From: Clostridiales bacterium
GTDB lineage: Bacteria > Bacillota > Clostridia > Lachnospirales > Lachnospiraceae
Direction: 5' to 3'
NCBI GenBank assembly: GCA_020859965.1
Contig: JAJBVF010000193.1
Coordinates: forward strand, 1 to 6,223
Length of the DNA stretch: 6,223 nt
Under the pieces are notes generated by a model. The model had not been told where the DNA came from, did not search any database, and was given only the letters and a program-made list of their open reading frames with translations. Of this stretch, positions 1-6,215 are shown one piece after another. The number at the start of each line of letters is the position of its first letter. Within the stretch, counting starts at the first letter, position 1. A program made the position numbers and the translations under genes.

Positions 1-462
<462 letters not shown>

Positions 463-468
463 AGGGGG
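463..468 (+). promoter_or_regulatory. Ribosome binding site of gltD
   Basis: AGGGGG lies directly after the gltB stop codon and 8 nt before the GTG at 477. It decides the start of gltD at a GTG codon and fits translational coupling with gltB. Confidence 0.7.
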
Positions 469-476
469 CGCACATT

Positions 477-1961
477 GTGGGAAAACCAACAGGATTTTTA
501 GAGTATAAAAGGGAAAATGACACAGAGACCGCGCCAAAAGAGCGCATTCTGAACTTCAATGAATTTCATACGCCGCTTCCGCTTGAGAAGCAGCGCCAGC
601 AGGGAGCAAGATGTATGGCATGCGGCGTGCCGTTTTGCCAGGCAGGCATGATGATCGGCGGGATGGCCTCCGGCTGTCCGCTGAACAATCTGGTGCCGGA
701 GTGGAACGATCTGGTCTATCACGGCAGCTGGGAGGAAGCCTACTATCGTCTGACCAAGACGAACTGCTTTCCGGAGTTTACCTCCCGGGTATGCCCGGCT
801 CTTTGCGAAGCAGCCTGCACCTGCAATCTCGATACCGATCCGGTCGCTTCCAAAGCAAACGAGCGCGCGATCATTGAGAATGCGTTTGCGACCGGCCTGG
901 TAAAGCCGAATCCGCCGGAAGTGCGTACCGGCAAAAAGGTCGCTGTGGTAGGCAGCGGTCCGTCCGGACTCGCTACGGCGATGCAGCTGAATAAGCGCGG
1001 ACACTCCGTGACGGTATATGAGCGCAACGACCGCATCGGCGGCCTGCTCCGCTATGGCATTCCGAACATGAAGCTGGACAAGTCTGTGATCGACCGCCGT
1101 GTCGCCCTGATGGAGGCGGAAGGCATTACCTTTGTGACCAATGCCAACGTCGGAGAAAACGTGAGCGCGGAAGAGCTTCAGAAAGAATACGATGCGATCG
1201 TGCTCTGCTGCGGCGCATCCAATCCCCGTGATATCAACGCGCCGGGGCGTGAGGCGAAAGGCATTTACTTTGCGGTGGATTTCCTCAAAGCGACGACCAA
1301 GAGCCTTCTGGATTCGAATTTCGCAGATAAAAAATACATCTCCGCAAAGGGCAAACATGTCATTGTTATCGGCGGCGGCGACACCGGAAACGACTGCGTC
1401 GGCACATCCATCCGTCTGGGAGCTGCTTCCGTGACTCAGCTTGAGATGATGCCGAAGCTGCCGGATACCCGCGCGGCGAACAATCCATGGCCGGTATGGC
1501 CGCGCGTCTGCAAGACCGACTACGGTCAGCAGGAAGCGATCGCGGTCTACGGACACGACCCGCGGATTTATACAACGACCGTCAAAGAGTTTATCATGAA
1601 CAAAAAGGGCGAGCTTACGAAAGCCGTTCTGGTCAGCCTGGAGAGCAAGAAGGATGAAAAGACCGGGCGTATGATGATGGTGCCGGTCGAGGGCAGCGAG
1701 AAGACAGTAAAAGCGGATCTGGTACTTATCGCGGCAGGCTTTCTGGGAGCGCAGAAATACATCACTGACGCATTTAAGGTCGATCTGAATCCGCGCACCA
1801 ACGTGCTGACCGCACCCGGCAAATACGCATCCAGCGTACCGAAGGTGTTCACGGCAGGCGATATGCACCGAGGCCAGTCTCTTGTCGTATGGGCGATTCG
1901 TGAGGGCCGTGAGGCGGCCAAAGAAGTGGATCAGTATCTGATGGGATATACGAATCTGTAA
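477..1961 (+). CDS. gltD: Glutamate synthase small subunit (NADPH-dependent oxidoreductase)
   Basis: A 494-residue protein starting at GTG, placed 8 nt after an AGGGGG ribosome binding site. It is the electron-input subunit of glutamate synthase: it takes electrons from NAD(P)H through FAD and Fe-S clusters and passes them to GltB, which makes glutamate from glutamine and 2-oxoglutarate. The N-terminal Fe-S domain has cysteines 46, 49, 54 and 67 (CMACGVPFC...CPLNN) and a second group at 97, 106, 110, 114 and 116. The FAD-binding GSGPSG is at residues 159-164. The NAD(P)-binding GGGDTG is at 299-304. The closing FAD motif is near 458-475 (VFTAGDMHRGQSLVVWAIRE). The 12 residues between Cys54 and Cys67 are longer than in E. 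coli GltD, which I recall as a Gram-positive trait. Length is normal and the reading frame is intact. It is the second gene of the gltBD operon and is followed by a strong terminator. Confidence 0.96.
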   Translation: MGKPTGFLEYKRENDTETAPKERILNFNEFHTPLPLEKQRQQGARCMACGVPFCQAGMMIGGMASGCPLNNLVPEWNDLVYHGSWEEAYYRLTKTNCFPEFTSRVCPALCEAACTCNLDTDPVASKANERAIIENAFATGLVKPNPPEVRTGKKVAVVGSGPSGLATAMQLNKRGHSVTVYERNDRIGGLLRYGIPNMKLDKSVIDRRVALMEAEGITFVTNANVGENVSAEELQKEYDAIVLCCGASNPRDINAPGREAKGIYFAVDFLKATTKSLLDSNFADKKYISAKGKHVIVIGGGDTGNDCVGTSIRLGAASVTQLEMMPKLPDTRAANNPWPVWPRVCKTDYGQQEAIAVYGHDPRIYTTTVKEFIMNKKGELTKAVLVSLESKKDEKTGRMMMVPVEGSEKTVKADLVLIAAGFLGAQKYITDAFKVDLNPRTNVLTAPGKYASSVPKVFTAGDMHRGQSLVVWAIREGREAAKEVDQYLMGYTNL

Positions 1962-2085
1962 ACAATTACTGCAGAAATGAAGATCAGTGTAGTGGCAGAG
2001 GATAAGAATACTGTTTAAGACATTAAAAACCAGGCATTTAGAAAAAGCATTTAGGGCAAAGCGATAAGAACAAATCATTGAGTGT

Positions 2086-2124
2086 AAAAGCGCTGTGCGG
2101 GTTTGACACCTGCACGGCGCTTTT
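2086..2124 (+). terminator. Intrinsic terminator of the gltBD operon
   Basis: The left arm 2086-2101 pairs with the right arm 2109-2124 across a 7-nt loop. All 16 positions pair, two of them as G-T. The core GCGC...GCGC is flanked by A/T pairs. The right arm runs into TTTTT at 2121-2125 and a second run of six T at 2132-2137. The A run on the left side means the hairpin could also work for transcription from the other strand, but no gene on that strand uses it here. Confidence 0.88.
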
Positions 2125-2256
2125 TACATAATTTTTTAATATTGCGGCAGACTATAGACCAGCAGTTATTTTGAGATGCTGCATGAAATGCGGCTGGTGA
2201 CGGCTCATGTGGCAAAACCGGAAAATAATAACTCTTGAAAAAGGACAGAGAATCAC

Positions 2257-2262
2257 AAGGAG
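2257..2262 (+). promoter_or_regulatory. Ribosome binding site of gpr
   Basis: AAGGAG lies 9 nt before the ATG at 2272. It supports this start over the earlier ATG at 2207, which is in a different frame. Confidence 0.75.
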
Positions 2263-2271
2263 AGAAAAAAT

Positions 2272-3309
2272 ATGCTGGGGAAATTTCAAATCCGTACGGA
2301 TCTGGCGCTGGACGCTAAGGAATTGTGTGAGGAGATGGCGACGCCGCATCATTCGCGTTCTGAGAAAAATCAGAACGTTCGGAAAAGGAATCGTGCGGGT
2401 GTCCGGAAAACGGATACACGGATTCGCGGAGTAAAGGTTGAGGAAGATACAGATGAGGAGCGGGAGATTTACACGACAACAGTGACGATCGAGACAGAGA
2501 ATGGGGCAAAGGCAATGGGAAAGCCAATTGGCACCTATATTACGATGGAAGTGCCGAATATGTCTTCACCGGATGAAGACTATCACAGGGAAATTTCCAT
2601 GGAACTGGCGGAACATCTGAATACTCTGATTGACGGGAGAAAGGATTCGGTACTTGTGGTGGGATTGGGAAATCGTGAAGTGACACCGGACGCGTTGGGA
2701 CCGGATGTCGTGAACAATCTTCGGATCACGCGGCATATGATGAAGGAATACGGCCGGATGCCGAATGGGATGGAGAGAACTGGTGAGATCAGCGCGATCG
2801 TACCGGGAGTCATGGCACAAACGGGTATGGAGACGCTGGAGATCATTCGCGGTGTGGTGGAGGAAACGAAGCCAGGGCTTGTGATCGCGATCGATGCGCT
2901 GGCTGCACGCAGCACGAAACGCCTGAATCGCACCATTCAAATCACGGATACGGGAATCAACCCCGGCTCCGGTGTCGGCAATCACCGCAACGCTATTAAT
3001 GAAGAGACACTGGGTGTACCCGTGATCGCAGTCGGTGTGCCGACAGTGGTGGATGCGGCGACGATTGTAAATGATACGATGGAAGAGCTGATAGCTGAGA
3101 TGGATCGTTCGGATCATATGCGTCTGCTGGGCGGTACGCTTGGCACCCTCGATTATGCGGAGAAGCATGAGATGATACACGAACTGATCTCACCGCATCT
3201 GAACACCATGTTTGTGACGCCAAAGGATATTGATGAGACGGTAAAATACTTGAGCTATACGATTTCGGAGGCGCTCAATATTGCGTTTTCTCATTCAATT
3301 AATGAGTAA
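2272..3309 (+). CDS. gpr: Spore germination protease GPR (SASP-degrading endopeptidase)
   Basis: A 345-residue protein. GPR cleaves the small acid-soluble proteins that coat spore DNA, releasing amino acids during germination. It is made in the forespore as a zymogen that trims its own N-terminus. Family hallmarks seen are RTDLALDA (8-15), which resembles the SASP-like autoprocessing site; the core VVGLGNREVTPDALGP (129-144) with Asp140; VIAIDALAARSTKRLN (204-219) with Asp208; and the glycine-rich TGINPGSGVGNHR (227-239). Asp140 and Asp208 match the two aspartates considered catalytic in Bacillus GPR (MEROPS A25). Two things are odd: the propeptide before TDLA is short (about 10 residues), and there is extra basic sequence at about 26-50 before the IYTTTVTIE strand. 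The start is fixed by AAGGAG 9 nt upstream. It appears monocistronic, with a terminator before it and a 170-nt gap after it. Expression is expected from forespore sigma factors (family knowledge; promoter not identified). Confidence 0.95.
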   Translation: MLGKFQIRTDLALDAKELCEEMATPHHSRSEKNQNVRKRNRAGVRKTDTRIRGVKVEEDTDEEREIYTTTVTIETENGAKAMGKPIGTYITMEVPNMSSPDEDYHREISMELAEHLNTLIDGRKDSVLVVGLGNREVTPDALGPDVVNNLRITRHMMKEYGRMPNGMERTGEISAIVPGVMAQTGMETLEIIRGVVEETKPGLVIAIDALAARSTKRLNRTIQITDTGINPGSGVGNHRNAINEETLGVPVIAVGVPTVVDAATIVNDTMEELIAEMDRSDHMRLLGGTLGTLDYAEKHEMIHELISPHLNTMFVTPKDIDETVKYLSYTISEALNIAFSHSINE

Positions 3310-3380
3310 ATGAAGGGCTTTTTTCTGTGAAATATACTCATAAAGTTCGCGAGAATTTCAGTGGATTTTTTTGATAAGTA

Positions 3381-3389
3381 TGTTACAAT
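3381..3389 (+). promoter_or_regulatory. Possible extended -10 promoter for the small Cys-protein gene
   Basis: TGTTACAAT is an extended -10 element (TG, one base, then TACAAT, which matches TATAAT at five of six positions). The -35 position 16-17 nt upstream (TGGATT or GTGGAT) is poor. A perfect TTGACA occurs at 3397-3402 but has no good -10 at 17-18 nt; it is followed by the palindrome ACGATCGT (3404-3411). A promoter is expected in this 170-nt gap, but which element is used is uncertain. Confidence 0.35.
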
Positions 3390-3467
3390 ATTCCTGTTGA
3401 CATACGATCGTTTTATCCGTTGTTTAGGTCAATATTTCAAATCGCATATAAGATAATTAATAAGAAA

Positions 3468-3473
3468 GAAGGA
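3468..3473 (+). promoter_or_regulatory. Ribosome binding site of the small Cys-protein gene
   Basis: GAAGGA lies 6 nt before the ATG at 3480. It favours that start over an in-frame TTG at 3420, whose 20 extra codons are AT-rich leader sequence without family-like residues. Confidence 0.7.
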
Positions 3474-3479
3474 CTTAGA

Positions 3480-3896
3480 ATGACAAAAGAAGTACAGGAA
3501 TATGTAATTGATAAAACAAAAGAGCTGCTGAACGCTCCTTCCTGCTGTGCAGAACTGAAGACAGAAGCGCAGTCATGGCTGGACGCGCTTGGAACAGCTA
3601 AGGAAGCGGAAGAAACGAAGAAATACGTAGCCGAGCTGGAAGAGGACATTATTCCGATTGACGGGCTGATCGCTTTTGCAGGTTCGGAACACGCATCTTC
3701 GATTTTTGGTGAAGAAGGTGCGAAGAACATGGCGGAGCATGCCAGAAAGATTAAGGCAGAAGGAGCGGTTTACTGTGACTGCGCTGCCTGCTCCGCGGCA
3801 GCTGCGATTCTGGCTAAAAATATTTGTAGTGAGAGATGGGGTGACGTGCTTGAACTGTATTCTGATGCACAGACGGATTGCGGTGGCGGAGCTTGA
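3480..3896 (+). CDS. Small conserved acidic protein with CxCxxC motif, function unknown
   Basis: A 138-residue soluble protein with no signal peptide or membrane segment. I recognise it from memory as a small Clostridia family (about 120 residues) that databases often label 'molecular chaperone Hsp90'. No Hsp90 ATPase motif is visible, so that label should not be trusted. The N-terminal part is helical and rich in Glu and Lys, with Cys22-Cys23 in PSCCAEL. The middle reads EEDIIPIDGLIAFAGSE (54-70). The conserved end has YCDCAACSAAAAIL with Cys99, Cys101 and Cys104, and Cys116 and Cys134 follow. The cysteine spacing suggests metal binding or a redox role (inference). The tail after about residue 115 (ICSERWGDVLELYSDAQTDCGGGA) looks unlike the usual family end. 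It is encoded over the 5' part of the HipA-like gene in another frame. The start at ATG 3480 is chosen for GAAGGA 6 nt upstream. Confidence 0.85.
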   Translation: MTKEVQEYVIDKTKELLNAPSCCAELKTEAQSWLDALGTAKEAEETKKYVAELEEDIIPIDGLIAFAGSEHASSIFGEEGAKNMAEHARKIKAEGAVYCDCAACSAAAAILAKNICSERWGDVLELYSDAQTDCGGGA

Positions 3897-5079
3897 TATA
3901 GACGATGTTAGCGGAGTAATTCAGAAAACCAATACTGTTTTTAAGCCGGAGCATCTCCCGATCGGTATTCTGATACACAAAGGTACAGTTGACCGTGCTG
4001 CGTTGAATGCGTGGTGGGCGGATCGTTCTATCCCTGCGAGCCGTTCCGGTATACGTGAAGCGCTGGAGACGTTGGATATCGCGAGCACGAAGACTCTACC
4101 TGTTCGAAATTATGGCTTAAGTCTTTCGGATCAGTATTGGATCTGTCCCGTGAATTCGCATCTTACATGGGAAAGGATCAATTATTTTCAGAATGATTTT
4201 TCAGAGGACATTGGCGATGTCCTGTTCGGCGTACATAAAAATAAAAATGTTCTTGATTTCAGTTCTCCGGATAATACTTCGGATGGAAATCTGAAAAAAC
4301 GATGGAAAATGATCAATGGAAAACGATGCCTTTTGAAAGGCGGCTCCAATCCATACCGGCAGCAGCCGCTGAATGAGGTGATAGCGTCAGAAATTATGGA
4401 TTGTCTTGACATTGCGCATGTTCCTTATACTGTGATATGGGAAAAAGGCGCTCCTTATTCGGTATGCGAGGATTTCGTAGATGATAAAACAGACCTTGTC
4501 CCGGCATGGCGGATTTTTCAGTCACAGAAACGAAGCAACAGTACCTCAGTCTATCAGCATTTTGTGGATTGCTGCGCAAAGCTTGGAATCAGAGATGTCA
4601 CCGGATTTCTTGACCGGATGATCGTTCTGGATTATATTATTGCTAATGAAGACAGGCATCTGAACAATTTTGGCGCTCTTCGAAATGCGGAGACACTGGA
4701 ATGGATTGGAATGTCGCCTGTTTATGACAGCGGTTCCTCTTTGGGATATGATAAAATTCCGGCACAAATGAGACAGGAACGGGAGATTGTCTGCAAACCT
4801 TTTAAGAATCATCATGAGGAACAGCTCCGTCTGGTTTCTTCTTATGACTGGATCAATTTTGACCGGCTTTCCGATGTGAAAGAACTGATCGCTGATGTTC
4901 TTTCCGTGGATGAAGCAAAAGATTACATGGATGCGAATCGGATCCGCGTGATCATTGAAATGACACAGCGCCGGATCGAACATCTGAAACAGATTGCTCT
5001 GACACATCACAGCAGTTTGCGGATGGATTCCACAAAGGATGATGTTGTGGAAAATATTGCGAAGGCATATGGCGTATAA
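3865..5079 (+). CDS. HipA-like Ser/Thr kinase-fold protein
   Basis: 404 residues from ATG 3865. The protein has the HipA/CtkA-type kinase fold, which phosphorylates proteins on Ser/Thr; the target here is unknown. Visible landmarks are a conserved N-terminal block (RRIAVAELDIDD, then WWADRSIPASRSGIREAL at about 50-67), the ATP-site lysine in RCLLKGG (Lys158), Glu171 in NEVIAS, the catalytic loop ANEDRHLNNFG (260-270) with Asp263 and Asn268, and the DFG-equivalent PVYDSGSSL (285-293) with Asp288. All key kinase residues are present, so it is probably active. The C-terminal 60-70 residues are charged and helical. The start is uncertain. ATG 3865 has no clear ribosome binding site; GTG 3883, TTG 3850 and GTG 3841 are in-frame alternatives, and ILMHRRIAVAEL resembles family N-termini. 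It overlaps the upstream gene out of frame by about 32 nt, suggesting translational coupling. No HipB-like helix-turn-helix gene is adjacent. Base composition is visibly AT-richer than gltD. Confidence 0.88.
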   Translation: MHRRIAVAELDIDDVSGVIQKTNTVFKPEHLPIGILIHKGTVDRAALNAWWADRSIPASRSGIREALETLDIASTKTLPVRNYGLSLSDQYWICPVNSHLTWERINYFQNDFSEDIGDVLFGVHKNKNVLDFSSPDNTSDGNLKKRWKMINGKRCLLKGGSNPYRQQPLNEVIASEIMDCLDIAHVPYTVIWEKGAPYSVCEDFVDDKTDLVPAWRIFQSQKRSNSTSVYQHFVDCCAKLGIRDVTGFLDRMIVLDYIIANEDRHLNNFGALRNAETLEWIGMSPVYDSGSSLGYDKIPAQMRQEREIVCKPFKNHHEEQLRLVSSYDWINFDRLSDVKELIADVLSVDEAKDYMDANRIRVIIEMTQRRIEHLKQIALTHHSSLRMDSTKDDVVENIAKAYGV

Positions 5080-5099
5080 GTAAACGGGCGCCTTTTTTT
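5071..5099 (+). terminator. Possible weak terminator after the HipA-like gene
   Basis: GGCGT (5071-5075, overlapping the last codons) can pair with GCGCC (5088-5092), with one G-T pair, directly before seven T at 5093-5099. The stem is only 5 bp and the loop is 12 nt, so termination may be partial and some transcripts may read into the DegV gene 98 nt on. A second tiny stem, CTGT/ACAG, lies at 5101-5115. Confidence 0.4.
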
Positions 5100-5160
5100 G
5101 CTGTATTAAAAACAGTTGTAAAATCAAAGAATACGAGTTCGAAAAATACACGCTATTACG

Positions 5161-5166
5161 AAAGGA
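5161..5166 (+). promoter_or_regulatory. Ribosome binding site of the DegV-family gene
   Basis: AAAGGA lies 11 nt before ATG 5178. It overlaps another ATG at 5166, which has nothing suitable before it. This decides for 5178, where the protein begins MGKVAVVTDS as expected for the family. Confidence 0.65.
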
Positions 5167-5177
5167 TGACGGAAACT

Positions 5178-6056
5178 ATGGGTAAGGTAGCGGTTGTGAC
5201 AGACAGCAACAGCGGCATTACGCAGAAAGAGGCGGAGCAGCTTGGGATTTACGTGCTGCCTATGCCTTTTTATATCAATGGAGACTTGTTTTACGAGGAT
5301 ATCAGCCTGACACAGGAAGAATTCTACCGGCATCTGAAAGAGGATTCTGAGATATCTACTTCCATGCCGATGGTGGGAGATGTGACGGACCTGTGGGATC
5401 GTCTGCTGAAGGATTATGACGAGATTGTACATATTCCAATGTCGAGCGGCTTAAGCAGCTCCTGCAGCACCGCACAGATGCTGGCACAGGACTATGAGAA
5501 TCAGGTGTTTGTGGTCGATAATAAGCGGATTTCCGTGACACAGAAGCAGTCGGTGGTTGACGCAAAGCAGATGGCGGACGCCGGATGGAGCGGAAGGCAG
5601 ATTCACGATAAGCTGATTGAGGAAATGTACGAATCCAGCATTTATATCACGCTGGAGACACTTTATTATCTGAAAAAAGGCGGACGTGTCACTCCTGCGG
5701 CGGCCGCGCTAGGTTCCCTGCTGCGCTTAAAGCCTGTACTACAGATCCAGGGGGAAAAGCTGGATTCCTATGCCAAGAGCCGGACGAAGAAAGCTGCGCG
5801 CACGACGATGATCAGCGCGATGCAAAAAGATTTTAAGGAGCGTTTCCATACCGATGAGAATGCGGATGACTTCCATATTGCGATCGCCTATACCGGCGGT
5901 TACTCTGAGGAAGTAGAATCCTGGAAGCAGGAGGTCGAAGCGGCTTTTCCGACTCATAAAGGGAAGATCGTGACCGACCCGCTTTCCTTAAGTGTATCCT
6001 GCCATATCGGATATGGTGCGCTGGCAATCGCGTGTTCCAGAAAAATCACGCTGTAA
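5178..6056 (+). CDS. DegV-family fatty acid-binding protein (FakB type)
   Basis: 292 residues, the normal family length. DegV/FakB proteins bind a fatty acid in a closed cavity and present it to the kinase FakA, which makes acyl-phosphate for phospholipid synthesis; this protein acts in the cytoplasm. Motifs in order are VAVVTDSNSGIT (4-15), STSMP (60-64, where the family often has TSQP), HIPMSSGLSSSCSTAQ (85-100), YYLKKGGRVTPAAAALGSLLRLKPVLQI (163-190) with Arg170, and the C-terminal SCHIGYGALAIA (274-285) with His276. The start is set at ATG 5178 because AAAGGA lies just upstream and the protein then begins at the first beta strand. ATG 5166 would add MTET and has no ribosome binding site. 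No fakA is next to it, which is common for members of this multi-copy family. The bound fatty acid cannot be read from sequence. It is followed by its own terminator. Confidence 0.93.
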   Translation: MGKVAVVTDSNSGITQKEAEQLGIYVLPMPFYINGDLFYEDISLTQEEFYRHLKEDSEISTSMPMVGDVTDLWDRLLKDYDEIVHIPMSSGLSSSCSTAQMLAQDYENQVFVVDNKRISVTQKQSVVDAKQMADAGWSGRQIHDKLIEEMYESSIYITLETLYYLKKGGRVTPAAAALGSLLRLKPVLQIQGEKLDSYAKSRTKKAARTTMISAMQKDFKERFHTDENADDFHIAIAYTGGYSEEVESWKQEVEAAFPTHKGKIVTDPLSLSVSCHIGYGALAIACSRKITL

Positions 6057-6057
6057 A

Positions 6058-6107
6058 TGGTGTATGCATGCACCAGTAAGGATAATCGAAAATAAGGTGC
6101 AATGCAC
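6058..6107 (+). repeat. Paired TGCA-rich palindromes downstream of the DegV gene
   Basis: TGGTGTATGCATGCACCA (6058-6075) is an 18-nt inverted repeat with a single T-G mispair in each half. GTGCA-A-TGCAC (6097-6107) is a second, perfect 5-bp inverted repeat. The right half of the first (6066-6074) can also pair with 6096-6105, leaving one bulged A. They lie between the stop codon and the terminator. Confidence 0.55.
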
Positions 6108-6146
6108 GCAAAAATTGAATGACGGTATTCGGAAAATACGAAACGG

Positions 6147-6183
6147 AAAAATGTGATAAAATGGTTGGCTTTATCACATTTTT
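6147..6183 (+). terminator. Intrinsic terminator of the DegV-family gene
   Basis: The left arm 6147-6160 (core AAATGTGATAAA) pairs perfectly over 14 bp with 6170-6183 across a 9-nt loop. The T run extends to 6185. The stem is AT-rich but long. The A run on the left could make it work in both directions. Confidence 0.8.
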
Positions 6184-6186
6184 TTG

Positions 6187-6215
6187 TTGTAAAAAAGAGA
6201 CAGTAATGATATATT
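6187..6215 (+). promoter_or_regulatory. Possible sigma-A promoter reading out of the window
   Basis: TTGTAA (6187-6192) is followed, after exactly 17 nt, by TATATT (6210-6215), matching TTGACA at four and TATAAT at five of six positions. It lies just after the terminator, so it would serve a gene beyond the right edge. In AT-rich sequence such matches can arise by chance. Confidence 0.4.

Larger units (their letters stand above)
1962..2271 (+). other. Intergenic region between gltD and gpr
   Basis: This 310-nt gap holds the gltBD terminator (2086-2124) and the gpr ribosome binding site. Before the terminator there is an 8-nt direct repeat GCATTTAG at 2034-2041 and 2047-2054, separated by AAAAA. 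The only small reading frame with an ATG noticed (from 1977, 13 codons) has no ribosome binding site. Between 2140 and 2256, where the gpr promoter must lie, no convincing sigma-A, sigma-F or sigma-G pair with correct spacing could be picked by eye. Confidence 0.7.

Noticed and set aside
1977..2018. 13-codon frame starting ATG after gltD
   Set aside because: No ribosome binding site and too short to support from sequence alone.
2034..2054. Direct repeat GCATTTAG with an AAAAA spacer
   Set aside because: Only 8 nt in AT-rich intergenic DNA, with no flanking element; it can arise by chance. It is mentioned in the intergenic entry only.
498..2078. Long antisense open frame (526 codons) across gltD
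   Set aside because: It mirrors the gltD coding sequence, shows no domain-like composition, has no ribosome binding site and runs against a firmly identified gene. It is a shadow of GC-rich codon use.
2181..2230. Possible sigma-G/F promoter of gpr (GCATG at 2181, AATAATA at 2224)
   Set aside because: The -10-like AATAATA is good, but the TCATG before it leaves only 14 nt of spacer, and GCATG is too far away. No pair with 16-18 nt spacing was found.
2566..3180. Antisense open frame of 204 codons across gpr
   Set aside because: It is a shadow of gpr with no family features and no start signal.
3290..3325. CTCATT/AATGAG inverted repeat at the gpr stop with a T run downstream as terminator
   Set aside because: The stem is 6 AT-rich pairs and the T run begins 13 nt after it, so it is not a standard intrinsic terminator.
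3420..3479. TTG start at 3420 for the small Cys-protein
   Set aside because: It would add 20 hydrophobic and basic residues encoded by AT-rich leader DNA, while ATG 3480 has GAAGGA at proper distance and matches the family start.
3676..3840. ATG 3676 as start of the HipA-like protein
   Set aside because: It would overlap the small protein by about 220 nt, and the added residues are Arg-rich out-of-frame sequence unlike the family.
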